Source: Sinorhizobium kostiense
GTDB taxonomy: Bacteria; Pseudomonadota; Alphaproteobacteria; Rhizobiales; Rhizobiaceae
DNA length: 64,000 nucleotides
Reading direction: 5' to 3'
Assembly: GCF_017874595.1 (NCBI RefSeq)
Contig: NZ_JAGILA010000007.1
Coordinates: 186,001 to 250,000 of the forward strand
Positions within the stretch are counted from its first letter, which is position 1. Each line of letters opens with the position of its first letter. The notes beneath the pieces are model-generated. The model saw only the letters and a list, made by a program, of their open reading frames with translations. It was not told the DNA's origin and searched no databases. Shown in pieces: positions 35,583 through 44,597 of the stretch. The position numbers were made by a program, and so were the translations under genes.

Positions 35583-36502
35583 TGGGTATCGTTGAAGCAA
35601 TCCTCTTGAGCGTCATCACCGCGGCAACGCCGCTGGTCCTTGCCGCCGCCGGAGAACTTGTCACCGAACGGTCCGGCGTGCTCAATCTCGGCGTCGAAGG
35701 CATGATGATCATGGGGGCCGTATGCGCCTTCGCGGCGACACAGCTCACCGGTTCGCCCTATCTCGGCGTCCTCGCCGGCGTTGCCGCGGGGGCATCGTTT
35801 TCGCTTCTGTTCGGCTTCCTGACGCTGACGCTCGTCGCCAATCAGGTGGCGACGGGACTGGCGCTGACGCTGCTCGGTATCGGCGCCTCCGGCATGATCG
35901 GCGAGAGTTTCCTCGGCATGCAGGGCATCAAGCTGCAGCCGATCGCCATTCCGCTCTTGTCCGAGCTACCCCTCGTCGGCCCCTTGCTCTTCCGGCAGGA
36001 TGCGATCTTCTACCTCTCGGTCGCGATCGTCGCCGGCATCCACTGGTTCCTGTTCCGGAGCCGCGCCGGGCTCAAGCTCAGGGCGGTCGGTGACAGCCAT
36101 GGCTCGGCGCATGCGCTCGGCGTGGACGTGATAGGCATACGCTATCTTGCAGTGCTCTTCGGCGGCGCCTGCGCCGGCCTCGCCGGTGCGCAGCTCTCGC
36201 TGGTCTATACGCCGCAATGGGTCGAGAACATGTCGGCCGGACGCGGCTGGATCGCGCTGGCCCTCGTGGTCTTCTCCTCCTGGCGTCCGTGGCGCATAGT
36301 TGTCGGCGGTTATCTCTTCGGGGCCGTCTCGATCAGCCAGCTGCACGCCCAGGCATTCGGAATCGGGATCCCGTCGCAGTTCCTTTCTTCGCTTCCCTAT
36401 GTGGCGACAATTGTCGTACTCATACTGATATCCCACAACCGGCGGATGACCTTGATCAATACGCCGGCATCGCTCGGCAAGCCGTTCGTGCCGGACCGGT
36501 GA
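35582..36502 (+). CDS. ABC importer permease 2, nucleoside/BMP type
   Basis: This 306-residue permease is the second half of the heterodimeric channel (YufQ/NupQ-like), with ELVTERSGVLNLGVEGMMIMGAVCAF and about nine hydrophobic segments. Its start overlaps the stop of permease 1, and 45 bases separate it from the binding-protein gene. Confidence 0.9.
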   Translation: MGIVEAILLSVITAATPLVLAAAGELVTERSGVLNLGVEGMMIMGAVCAFAATQLTGSPYLGVLAGVAAGASFSLLFGFLTLTLVANQVATGLALTLLGIGASGMIGESFLGMQGIKLQPIAIPLLSELPLVGPLLFRQDAIFYLSVAIVAGIHWFLFRSRAGLKLRAVGDSHGSAHALGVDVIGIRYLAVLFGGACAGLAGAQLSLVYTPQWVENMSAGRGWIALALVVFSSWRPWRIVVGGYLFGAVSISQLHAQAFGIGIPSQFLSSLPYVATIVVLILISHNRRMTLINTPASLGKPFVPDR

Positions 36503-36547
36503 ACAACAAGAACCAGACGGCTATTCTCGAACCACAGAGGTCAAAAA

Positions 36548-37618
36548 ATGAAAAAACTACTCCTCGCCCTTGCAACCACGACAGCGGTGCTCGGCTTTGC
36601 TGCGGCCGCGAGCGCACAGGAAAAGGCCAAGGTCTGCTTCGTCTATGTGGGCTCCAAGACCGATGGCGGCTGGACCCAGGCACACGACATCGGCCGCCAG
36701 CAGGTCGAAAAGGAGCTCGGCGACAAGGTCGAAACGCAGTTCCTGGAAAATGTGCCGGAAGGACCTGACGCCGAACGCGCGATCGAGCGCATGGCACGTT
36801 CCGGCTGTGGCCTGATCTTCACCACGTCCTTCGGCTTCATGGATGCGACGATAAACGTCGCGCAGAAATTCCCGGACGTGAAGTTCGAACATGCGACCGG
36901 CTACAAGACCGCGCCGAACGTCGCCACCTATAACGCCCGGTTCTATGAAGGCCGCTACATCCAGGGCCAGATCGCGGCCAAGATGTCCGAAAAAGGCGTC
37001 GCCGGTTACATCGCGTCCTTCCCGATCCCGGAAGTGGTGATGGGCATCAACTCCTTCGTGATCGGGGCCCGCTCGGTCAATCCGGACTTCAAGATCAAGG
37101 TCATCTGGGCGAACACCTGGTTCGACCCGGGCAAGGAGGCGGATGCCGCCAAGGCGCTGATCGACCAGGGCGTCGATATCCTGACGCAGCACACCGATAC
37201 GACCGCTCCGATGCAGGTCGCCGCCGAACGCGGCATCAAGGCCTTCGGGCAGGCATCGGACATGATCGCCGCCGGCCCCAAGACGCAGTTGACGGCGATC
37301 GTCGATACATGGGGCGCCTATTATGTGAAGCGCACCAATGCCTTCCTCGATGGCACCTGGCAATCAACCTCGAGCTGGGACGGCCTGAAGGAAGGTATCC
37401 TGACCATGGCGCCCTACACGAACATGCCCGACGACGTGAAGAAGATGGCGGAGGAGACCGAAGCCAAGATCAAATCCGGCGAGTTGAAGCCGTTTACCGG
37501 ACCGCTCAACAAGCAGGATGGGTCGCCCTGGCTCAAGGAAGGTGAAACGGCCGACGATGCCACGCTCCTCGGCATGAACTTCTATGTCGAAGGCGTGGAC
37601 GACAAGCTGCCGCAATAG
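36548..37618 (+). CDS. BMP-family ABC substrate-binding protein
   Basis: This 356-residue periplasmic protein has a signal peptide cleaved after ASA (FAAAASAQEKAKV) and a BMP/Med domain: VCFVYVGSKTDGGWTQAHDIGRQ, GLIFTTSFGFMDATINVAQKFPDVKFEHATGYK, and AAERGIKAFGQASDM. Members bind purine nucleosides or related compounds; some alphaproteobacterial ones bind autoinducer-like sugars or adenosine, so the ligand is uncertain. It is the last gene of a four-gene operon, an unusual place for the binding protein, and a terminator follows directly. Confidence 0.92.
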   Translation: MKKLLLALATTTAVLGFAAAASAQEKAKVCFVYVGSKTDGGWTQAHDIGRQQVEKELGDKVETQFLENVPEGPDAERAIERMARSGCGLIFTTSFGFMDATINVAQKFPDVKFEHATGYKTAPNVATYNARFYEGRYIQGQIAAKMSEKGVAGYIASFPIPEVVMGINSFVIGARSVNPDFKIKVIWANTWFDPGKEADAAKALIDQGVDILTQHTDTTAPMQVAAERGIKAFGQASDMIAAGPKTQLTAIVDTWGAYYVKRTNAFLDGTWQSTSSWDGLKEGILTMAPYTNMPDDVKKMAEETEAKIKSGELKPFTGPLNKQDGSPWLKEGETADDATLLGMNFYVEGVDDKLPQ

Positions 37619-37648
37619 CCTGCGTTCTCGGGGCCTCTCACACCCGCG

Positions 37649-37677
37649 AACCCCGCGCACGGTGCGCGGGGTTTGCT
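37649..37677 (+). terminator. Intrinsic terminator of the BMP ABC operon
   Basis: CCCCGCGCA-cgg-TGCGCGGGG (9-bp perfect stem, 37651-37671), flanked by AA and TT and followed by TTTGCTT. Confidence 0.82.
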
Positions 37678-37948
37678 TATGCCGGCGCTGAGAGATTTCG
37701 GCGCCTCGGGACCGTTTGTCCCATCCCAGGGCCGGGCAGCCCGTGGGCTTGTGATGCTACGGCTTCATCGCGGGCGACACACCTCCCACGCGGCGCCTCG
37801 TTCGCTCAGATCGGTCAAAATCTATAGCCGCCGATATAACTCAGGCTTTCAGGAATCGTGTATTCGATCTAGAGTTATATGCGGAGCTTCTGAAGAGCGC
37901 CGTGGTCGGACGTGGCGCGACGTCCGCGGCATTCTTGGAGGGGAGGGG

Positions 37949-38695
37949 GTGAAGGATTTGCTCGAGACCGTATTAACCAGAGCCCCGAAGCGGACAAGTC
38001 ACGCGCAGGTGGTGGATCAACTCGGCAAGGCAATCGTTTCTGGCGAATTTCCGGTTGGGAGCATATTGCCCGGCGACCCTGAACTGGCGGCACGTTTCCG
38101 AGTGTCGCGCACGGTCCTGCGTGAGGCGATGAAGACGCTCGCCGCCAAGGGCATGATCGTCCCGCGCGCCAGGATCGGCACCCGTGTCACGCCCCCGAAA
38201 GAGTGGAACCTTTTCGACGCGGATATCCTGACCTGGCATTTTGCCTGCGGAGTGAATGAGGAATTCCTGCAGCATCTCAGCGAAGTGCGGTTTGCTTTCG
38301 AGACTCACGCAGCGGCACTGGCCGCGAGAAACGCGTCCGATGCGGAAATCGTGACGATGATGCGCCTTGCGGTCGCCATGGGCGATGCTAATCACAGCGC
38401 GGAAACCCTCGCCGTGGCCGATCTCAAATTCCATCTCTCCGTTCTCGATGCATCCGGAAATCCATTCCTGCGGACCGTCGGCAGCCTGATCGAAGCTGCC
38501 CTTGTCGGCGTCTTCCGGCTGAGTTCACCCACGGATGAGAAGGGCGGCATCGACGAGGTTGCCCGAAATCACATCCGCATCGTCGAGGAAATCCGGAACC
38601 GGAACGAGGCAGGTGCCCGGCAGGCGATGGAATATGTCATCAAGTACGGGCGCGACCGCATTCACGAGGCTTTCGCCAAGGGCGAGATGGCGTGA
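37949..38695 (+). CDS. FadR-subfamily GntR transcriptional regulator
   Basis: This 248-residue regulator has an N-terminal winged helix (HAQVVDQLGKAIVSGEFPVGSILPGDPELAARFRVSRTVLREAMKTLAAKGMI) and an all-helical FCD ligand domain (about 100-235) with the metal-type His/Asp residues in ADLKFHLSVLDASGN and ARNHIRIVEEI. The start is the GTG at 37949 behind GGAGGGGAGGG; the frame is open to 37673 but that part is not conserved. The DNA-recognition helix is like that of DgoR/GntR regulators of sugar-acid genes. Its targets are not adjacent. Confidence 0.9.
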   Translation: MKDLLETVLTRAPKRTSHAQVVDQLGKAIVSGEFPVGSILPGDPELAARFRVSRTVLREAMKTLAAKGMIVPRARIGTRVTPPKEWNLFDADILTWHFACGVNEEFLQHLSEVRFAFETHAAALAARNASDAEIVTMMRLAVAMGDANHSAETLAVADLKFHLSVLDASGNPFLRTVGSLIEAALVGVFRLSSPTDEKGGIDEVARNHIRIVEEIRNRNEAGARQAMEYVIKYGRDRIHEAFAKGEMA

Positions 38696-38799
38696 CCCGC
38701 TCCTCCATCGCCTGCCCTTGCCCTTTTATGGACCGTGGCCTATCTGCAGACGCAGTCGCCTGCGAGTGCGGCGGCTTCCATCAGCGGTAGATCGGGACC

Positions 38800-40095
38800 A
38801 TGTCCGAGCTTTTCGTCATTTTTCTCCTCCTCCTCATCAACGCCTTCTTTGCGCTTTCGGAATTGGCCATCGTCTCGGCAAGCAAGCCATTGCTTCGCCA
38901 AATGGTGAAGCAGGGCAATCGGAGAGCCGAAAACGCGCTGAAGCTTGCGGAGGAGCCTGGCAAGTTTCTGTCGACGGTCCAGGTCGGGATCACGCTGGTC
39001 GGTATTCTGGCGGGCGCCTATGGCGGCGCGACGATCGCGGCAAAGGTCGCACCGGTGCTCAACGAAGTCCCATGGATCCACCCGTATGGCCATACGGTAG
39101 CCGTGGCGCTCGTCGTCACTCTGATCACCTTCCTTTCCGTCGTCATAGGCGAGCTCATCCCAAAGCAACTCGCGCTCCGCAATCCGGAATCCCTGGCGAT
39201 ATTCGTCGCGGGATCGATGACCTGGCTTTCGCGGATAGCGGCGCCGGTCGTCTACCTGTTCGAGACCACCGCTGCTCTCGCCTTGCGCCTGATGGGCATG
39301 AGAGCTGACGACGTTGACCGCGTCACCGAAGAGGAAGTGCAGGCGATCATGGCCGAAGGGGTGGAGAGCGGCGCTATCGAGAAGAGCGAGCACGAGATGC
39401 TGCGCCGCATCATCCGGCTCGGCGACCGCAGCGTCAAATCGATCATGACCCACCGCACCGAGGTGAGTTTCATCGACGTAAACGACAGTCTGGATACGAT
39501 CGGACGAAAAATCCGGGATTTCGGCCATTCGCGCTATCCCGTGATCGAAGGTTCGTCAGGGGACGTGATCGGGGCGGTCCTGGCGAAGGAGATACTGAAC
39601 GCGCCCCTGGCGCCGTCCTTCGACTTCCGCAGCTATGTCCGCGAGATACTGACCCTTCCCGAGACCATCTCCTGCCTGAAAGCCCTCGAGGCATTCAAGA
39701 CATCGCCGATCGACATGGCGATGATCGTCGATGAGTACGGCAGCATGGAAGGCATCATCACCACCGCCGATATCCTGGAGGCGATCGTCGGCGTGATGCC
39801 GTCGAACTACGACGATATCCAGCACGCGCCGATCCGGTCGCGCGGCGATGGCAGCTATCTTGTCGACGGACGGACGTCGATCGACGAAATCCATCTGCAG
39901 ATTGGCATCGAAGGCATCGATCCGGACGGCGATTTCGAGACCATAGCCGGTTTTCTCGTCCATGAGCTACGCAAGACCCCGGAAGAGGGCGATTGTACCG
40001 AGGCCTATGGCTACCGCTTCGAGGTGGTCGACATGGACGGCCGCCGCATCGACAAGATCCTCGTCAGCCGGAGTGTGGAAAGCAATTCGGCCTGA
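38800..40095 (+). CDS. CNNM/CorC-type hemolysin-family membrane protein
   Basis: This 431-residue inner-membrane protein consists of a DUF21/CNNM domain with about four helices (residues 1-180), a cytoplasmic pair of CBS domains (about 205-330: IMTHRTEVSFIDVNDSLD and SPIDMAMIVDEYGSMEGIITTADILEAIVG) and a C-terminal CorC_HlyC transporter-associated domain. Homologues (YtfL, MpfA) are implicated in Mg2+ efflux or polyamine/ion homeostasis. The name hemolysin is historical. Confidence 0.9.
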   Translation: MSELFVIFLLLLINAFFALSELAIVSASKPLLRQMVKQGNRRAENALKLAEEPGKFLSTVQVGITLVGILAGAYGGATIAAKVAPVLNEVPWIHPYGHTVAVALVVTLITFLSVVIGELIPKQLALRNPESLAIFVAGSMTWLSRIAAPVVYLFETTAALALRLMGMRADDVDRVTEEEVQAIMAEGVESGAIEKSEHEMLRRIIRLGDRSVKSIMTHRTEVSFIDVNDSLDTIGRKIRDFGHSRYPVIEGSSGDVIGAVLAKEILNAPLAPSFDFRSYVREILTLPETISCLKALEAFKTSPIDMAMIVDEYGSMEGIITTADILEAIVGVMPSNYDDIQHAPIRSRGDGSYLVDGRTSIDEIHLQIGIEGIDPDGDFETIAGFLVHELRKTPEEGDCTEAYGYRFEVVDMDGRRIDKILVSRSVESNSA

Positions 40096-40210
40096 TCGGG
40101 TTGTGCCGCTATTGGCGCTACCGCATGTCTCCTTGAATTTACCTTGGTTTATGGCAAGGACATGCAGCAAATCAAAGTGCTACAGCAGCGCGTCCCCCTC
40201 TCGGTCCCTT

Positions 40211-41113
40211 TTATCTCGCTGGCGGCTCGAGGGTCACGCCCCAGTTGTTGAAGATCGCGGCCATCTGTCCGTTGTCCAGGGCCTTCGCTATCGCGTCGTC
40301 GATCGCATAAGCGAGATCCTTGTGCTGGAAGTTCACGCCGACTCCGAGGGTCCATTTCCCACGGGCGAAGCCGACGAGCGGCGGTTCGTGCACAACCAGA
40401 TCGGACGCAATATGTGCGGTAAGACCCGCTTGAAGCTGTGCACGCGGTCCCATGGCGGCCTTCGTTTCGCCGGCTGCAAGCCCCTCCATCGCTAGGGCCG
40501 TGCTGCGATAGCGACGGATCTTGTCGATGGGTCCAAGAAGCGAGGTCAGATAGAAATCGGAGATGGAATCGTTCTCCACCGAAACGGGGTCGAAGCGGAA
40601 GAAGGCCGGCGTCGGCCCCTTGTCGGGATACTCTTTCCTGTCGTAGGCAATCGCAATGGCCTCGGTTGCGTATTGGCCGGTAAAGGTCACTTGCTCGATG
40701 CGGCACGAATATTCGCTGTCATAAGGTACATGCAGCATCACGTCGCTGACATGGCCGCCGATCGCGGATCCCTTCCAGACATAGTTGAGCAAGTCGGCTT
40801 CGAGTGCCTCGCCCGCCGGGACAAGGCGGAAACGCGCCGCCACCCCAAGTTCTGCGGCGATCAATCGGCCGATGTCGACGTCAATCCCGCGTGGTTCGCC
40901 CTTTTCCTGATAGGACCACGGTGGGAAATCCTCGTAGACGGCGAACTCGATCCAGCCCTCTTCGAGTATACGGTCGAAAGAACGTCCGACATCCTGCGCA
41001 AAGGTATTCTGAGGTCTCGGCTGCGGCACGTAGCCCTCGCATCGTGCGAAGGCTACGGCCGGCAGGACTGTGCAAGCCAATGCCGCAAGCGAGGTCGCCC
41101 AGGGAGCGTGCAT
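40211..41113 (-). CDS. Quinoprotein dehydrogenase-associated binding protein (XoxJ/MoxJ-like)
   Basis: This 300-residue periplasmic protein has a signal peptide (AALACTVLPAVAFA) and a type 2 solute-binding fold: RILEEGWIEFAVYEDFPPWSYQEKGEPRGIDVDIGRLIAAELGV. Two Cys (ARCEGY and YSCRIEQ) may form a disulfide. Proteins of this class are encoded with PQQ-dependent dehydrogenases (MoxJ, XoxJ) and are thought to aid dehydrogenase maturation or activation rather than transport. It follows the cytochrome gene by 3 bases (TGAGCAATG), so the two are co-translated. Confidence 0.87.
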   Translation of the reverse strand: MHAPWATSLAALACTVLPAVAFARCEGYVPQPRPQNTFAQDVGRSFDRILEEGWIEFAVYEDFPPWSYQEKGEPRGIDVDIGRLIAAELGVAARFRLVPAGEALEADLLNYVWKGSAIGGHVSDVMLHVPYDSEYSCRIEQVTFTGQYATEAIAIAYDRKEYPDKGPTPAFFRFDPVSVENDSISDFYLTSLLGPIDKIRRYRSTALAMEGLAAGETKAAMGPRAQLQAGLTAHIASDLVVHEPPLVGFARGKWTLGVGVNFQHKDLAYAIDDAIAKALDNGQMAAIFNNWGVTLEPPAR

Positions 41114-41116
41114 TGC

Positions 41117-41803
41117 TCACTCCGTTGCAGAAAGCCCGACTGCCAGAATTTCGCTGGCCTTCTTCCAGCTTTCCGGGGCGTCGGTCAGGATTCTCGCCGC
41201 CTCATAGGCGACGCTGTCGGCAACCGGGGCACCGGAAGCGGTCTTCATTTCGGCAGCGATTTTCTCAAGTTCGGCCTTCAGTGCGTTGGGGTCGGAAACC
41301 TTGGCGGAAGCCAGTTCGTTTCGCACCTCGCTCAGCCGGTCCGCATGGGCATCGAGCGCCCCGTCCTCAGGGCGCGTTTCGACATAGGTGCGGATCGCCC
41401 AGGCTGCCTTCTGGCCGAGAACATCGCCGAAGGCCGGCATCTTGGTCGTGCCGTCCTGGGTATAGCCGTGGCGGAAGCGTTCGACGAACCACTCGTCGCC
41501 GTATTCCTCCGCCTCTAGAAACCTGAGGTCGGGGGCAAGCCCGCCGGATACGGCGCCGAGGCCGTGACAGCGGGCGCAGTTCTGGGTGAAACCGGACGCG
41601 CCAATCTCGATGGCCTTCAGCCAGACATCGCGTCCGACCTTGTCCTCACGATAGGGGTTTTCGGTAAGCCATTCCTCACCGATGTCCGGCAGCGCTTCGG
41701 TGTTGACCGGCTGGGGTGATACGTCGCCATGTGCGACGACGATTGTAGCCGTTGCAAAGAGTGCAAGCGCCGCAACTCCGGCGCGGATACGGTTCCTGGA
41801 CAT
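41117..41803 (-). CDS. Cytochrome c550, PedF-like
   Basis: A 228-residue periplasmic monohaem cytochrome. After the signal peptide (ALALFATATIVVA) the mature start HGDVSPQPVNTEALPDIGEEWLTENPYR and the core QNCARCHGLGAVSGGLAPDLR match PedF of Pseudomonas, the electron acceptor from PQQ-dependent alcohol dehydrogenases. The haem motif is CARCH, with a likely distal Met in KMPAFGDVL. Compared with PedF it has an additional helical C-terminal region of about 85 residues. The start 41803 has GAGGGAGGAG; shares the intergenic control region 41862-41909. Confidence 0.9.
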   Translation of the reverse strand: MSRNRIRAGVAALALFATATIVVAHGDVSPQPVNTEALPDIGEEWLTENPYREDKVGRDVWLKAIEIGASGFTQNCARCHGLGAVSGGLAPDLRFLEAEEYGDEWFVERFRHGYTQDGTTKMPAFGDVLGQKAAWAIRTYVETRPEDGALDAHADRLSEVRNELASAKVSDPNALKAELEKIAAEMKTASGAPVADSVAYEAARILTDAPESWKKASEILAVGLSATE

Positions 41804-41861
41804 CTCTCCTCCCTCGGATGAACTCGCTTGCAGCATTTTTAACGCCAGCCGCCGACGCCGC

Positions 41862-41909
41862 GGAATACGACCTAGGTCGCGACCTGACACGGTACCTTGG
41901 TCGTATTCC
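41862..41909. promoter_or_regulatory. Inverted pair of CCWWGGTCGTATT sites in a divergent promoter
   Basis: GGAATACGACCTAGG (41862-41876) and CCTTGGTCGTATTCC (41895-41909) are inverted copies of one 15-base motif, between the cytochrome gene (minus) and the ABC binding-protein gene (plus). The first copy is part of a perfect 12-base palindrome CGACCTAGGTCG (41869-41880). Related single sites occur before the pseudoazurin and exaA genes, so this is probably the regulator site of the alcohol-oxidation block. Confidence 0.7.
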
Positions 41910-41956
41910 ACTGCCCTCCGCCGTCGCCCTAAGGTCTATAGCGGGAGGAGTGTCCA

Positions 41957-43144
41957 ATGCCGAAGATCCGCATCAGTGGGACCGTTTCCGCATGCCTGTT
42001 GACTGCGCTTGTCGTCGCGGCCACTCCGGCCCGGGCGGAGATCGCCGTCGCGATGACCTATCTGCGTGAGGAGGTGAAGGCGCCGCCGGTGCTTTCCAAT
42101 CTCGATCCGATTCCCGATGATCTCGGCGTCGCAGGTGCTAGACTTGCCCTCGCCGATACCGAGACGACCGGCAGCTTTCTCGGCCACCGCTACATGCTGA
42201 AGGTGATTTCCGTCGAGCCGGGAGGCGATCTCATCGCAGCCGCGAAAGACGCGCTCGCCTCCACTCCCGTGCTCTTTCTCGATGCCCCGAGCGAAAGCAT
42301 CTTGGCGGTGGCCGATCTGCCCGAAGCGAGCGGCGCGCTGATTTTCAACATCGCCTCCGGCGAGCGCCGCCTGCGCGACACCGATTGCCGCGCCAATGTC
42401 CTCCACACTATTCCGGAGGATGCAATGCGCGCCGATGCGCTGATGCAGGTGCTGAAAGCCAAGCGTTGGACACGAACCGTCATGATCGTCGGTCCAAGGC
42501 CGCGGGACGAGGCCTTCGCCACGACGTTGCGTGCTGCTGCGGCAAAGTTCGGGGTCGAAATCCTGGCTGAAAAGACGTGGACCTTCGATACCGACCTCAG
42601 GCGGGCGGCCGGCAAGGAGGTGCCGCTGTTCACCCAGGATCTTCCCGACCACGACGTGCTCCTGATCGCGGACGAGGCGGACGACTTTTCCCGCTTTGTC
42701 GCCGACAACACTTGGCTGCCACGGCCGGTTGCCGGGTCGGACGGCTTGCGGGGGGAGGGATGGGCACCCGTCCTGGAGCAATGGGGCGCCGTGCAGCTGC
42801 AAAACCGCTTCGAAACCCGTGCGCAACGCGAGATGCAGTCGCGTGATTACGCCGCCTGGACCGCCCTGCGCACAATCGGCGAAGCGGTGACCCGGATCAA
42901 TTCGGCCGATCCGGCGAAGCTCAGGGCCCACATTCTGTCGGATGCCTTTGCGCTCGACGGCTTCAAGGGACGATCGCTTGGCTATCGCGGTTGGAACGGG
43001 CAATTGCGCCAGCCATTGCCGGTGGTCAATGCGCGCGCTCTTGTCGAGCTCGCGCCGCTGGAAGGCTATCTCCATCCGGAGAACGACATGGACACGCTCG
43101 GGCTCGATCGCGCGGAAAGCGCCTGCAAGGCATTCGGGGGCTGA
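41957..43144 (+). CDS. ABC substrate-binding protein of the PQQ-alcohol dehydrogenase system
   Basis: This 395-residue periplasmic protein has a signal peptide (LTALVVAATPARA) and a type 1, branched-chain amino acid-like binding fold (GVAGARLALADTETTGSFLGHRYMLKVISVEPGGDLIAAAKDAL). It is the first gene of a five-gene set matching the PQQ-dependent alcohol dehydrogenase-associated ABC system (PedA1 in Pseudomonas putida). Ligand unknown. It starts 48 bases after the regulatory site. Confidence 0.86.
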   Translation: MPKIRISGTVSACLLTALVVAATPARAEIAVAMTYLREEVKAPPVLSNLDPIPDDLGVAGARLALADTETTGSFLGHRYMLKVISVEPGGDLIAAAKDALASTPVLFLDAPSESILAVADLPEASGALIFNIASGERRLRDTDCRANVLHTIPEDAMRADALMQVLKAKRWTRTVMIVGPRPRDEAFATTLRAAAAKFGVEILAEKTWTFDTDLRRAAGKEVPLFTQDLPDHDVLLIADEADDFSRFVADNTWLPRPVAGSDGLRGEGWAPVLEQWGAVQLQNRFETRAQREMQSRDYAAWTALRTIGEAVTRINSADPAKLRAHILSDAFALDGFKGRSLGYRGWNGQLRQPLPVVNARALVELAPLEGYLHPENDMDTLGLDRAESACKAFGG

Positions 43145-43145
43145 G

Positions 43146-44111
43146 ATGAAGAGGACCCTATCACTTCTGCTTGCACTCCTTGCCGGACCTTCGCTGCCTG
43201 CGACCGCCGGCGAAATCTGGATCACCAACGAAAAGGACGACGACATCTCGGTCATCGACACCGCAACGCTCGAAGTCGTCCGCACGATTGCGACCGGAGA
43301 GCGCCCGCGCGGCATCACCTTCAATTCCGACCATTCTCGCATCTATATCTGTGCATCCGACAGCGACGCCGTGGAAGTGATGGACCCTGCGACGGGCGAA
43401 ATCCTTCACGAATTGCCCTCCGGGGAGGATCCGGAACAATTCGTGCTCGCACCCGACGACAGGCATCTTTGGATCGCCAATGAGGACGATGCCGTCACGA
43501 CCGTCGTCGACGTCGATACGCGGGAGGTCGTAGCGCAGATCAATGTCGGCATCGAGCCGGAAGGGATGGCTGTGTCGTCTGATGGCAAGATCGTCGTGAC
43601 GACGTCCGAGACGACCAATATGGCCCACTGGATCGACACGGCGACGATGAAGATTGTCGCCAATACGCTCGTAGACAGCCGGCCACGCCATGCAAAGTTC
43701 ACGAAGGACGGCGCGGAACTCTGGGTGTCCTCCGAAATCGGCGGCACGGTGACGGTTTTCGACGTCGCCACCCGGTCCGAGAAGGGTAAGATCCGGTTCG
43801 CCATCACCGGCGTCAACGCCGACCTGATCCAGCCCGTCGGTTTCGACTTCACACCCGATGGCAGGACGGCCTTCATCGCACTGGGTCCGGCCAACCATGT
43901 CGCCGTTGTCGACATGAAGACTTTCGAGGTCGAGGACTACATTCTGGTCGGTCGCCGTGTCTGGCACATGGCTTTTTCGCCCGACCATCAGCAGCTTTTC
44001 ACCACCAATGGCGTCTCCGGCGATGTCACCGTGATCGATGTGGCGACGCGGGAGCCGATGAAATCGATCAAGGTCGGACGCTTCCCGTGGGGTGCGGCGG
44101 CCCGGCCTTGA
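43146..44111 (+). CDS. YVTN beta-propeller protein of the PQQ-alcohol system (PedA2-like)
   Basis: A 321-residue exported protein with a signal peptide (LLLALLAGPSLPATA) and seven 40-residue repeats of the form IWITNEKDDDISVIDTATLEVVRTIATGERPRGI, giving a beta propeller. It is typical of the PQQ-dependent catabolism-associated propeller proteins and probably sits in the periplasm with the ABC components. The start is just after the preceding stop (TGAGATG). Confidence 0.88.
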   Translation: MKRTLSLLLALLAGPSLPATAGEIWITNEKDDDISVIDTATLEVVRTIATGERPRGITFNSDHSRIYICASDSDAVEVMDPATGEILHELPSGEDPEQFVLAPDDRHLWIANEDDAVTTVVDVDTREVVAQINVGIEPEGMAVSSDGKIVVTTSETTNMAHWIDTATMKIVANTLVDSRPRHAKFTKDGAELWVSSEIGGTVTVFDVATRSEKGKIRFAITGVNADLIQPVGFDFTPDGRTAFIALGPANHVAVVDMKTFEVEDYILVGRRVWHMAFSPDHQQLFTTNGVSGDVTVIDVATREPMKSIKVGRFPWGAAARP

Positions 44112-44139
44112 AGGGGCTCTAACAGTGGGGAGAACGCGA

Positions 44140-44587
44140 ATGAGGCCCATAATCCTGTCCGTCGCGATGCTGGTCCTTTCAACCGGCGCGGTCTCGGCCG
44201 ACGACGAGAACGAGGTTGCCGAGATGGGGCTTGCCGGGCTTCTCTCCGCGCCCAACCACAAGGACCTGCCGAAGCTCACGCTTTCTGCCGGCGCGCCGCT
44301 CGCCTCCGCCCCGATGCGGCTGAAGTCCGGCACCTACTACACGCTGAAGATAGAGGCCGACGGCAGCCAGGAACTGGCGCTCGAGGGGGCGGGCTTCTTT
44401 CGGGCGATCTGGGTGAACGAAATTGTCATCGAAGGCATCGAGATCCGGCCGCTCGGCGTCGACTCGCTGGAATTCGATGAGGCGGGCGAAGCGGAGATCA
44501 GCTTTGTCGCTATCGGCCGGGCAGCTACGAAGTGAAGGTGTCGGGTACCAGCGGCGATCTGCAGAGACTGGCGGTTACCATCGAATA
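44140..44587 (+). pseudogene. Small exported protein of the PQQ-alcohol ABC operon, frameshifted near its end
   Basis: The open frame from 44140 gives 131 residues with a signal peptide (SVAMLVLSTGAVSA) and a beta-rich body (APMRLKSGTYYTLKIEADGSQELALEGAGFFRAIWVNEIVIEG). At about 44512 one base appears to be missing: the frame runs into a premature TGA at 44533, whereas the +1 reading continues as RPGSYEVKVSGTSGDLQRLAVTIE to a TAG at 44585-44587 that overlaps the AGGAGG of the next gene. The longer version is surely the ancestral one. Either a recent mutation or a sequencing error; the lost part is the last beta strands. Confidence 0.75.
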
Positions 44588-44597
44588 GGAGGCGAGC

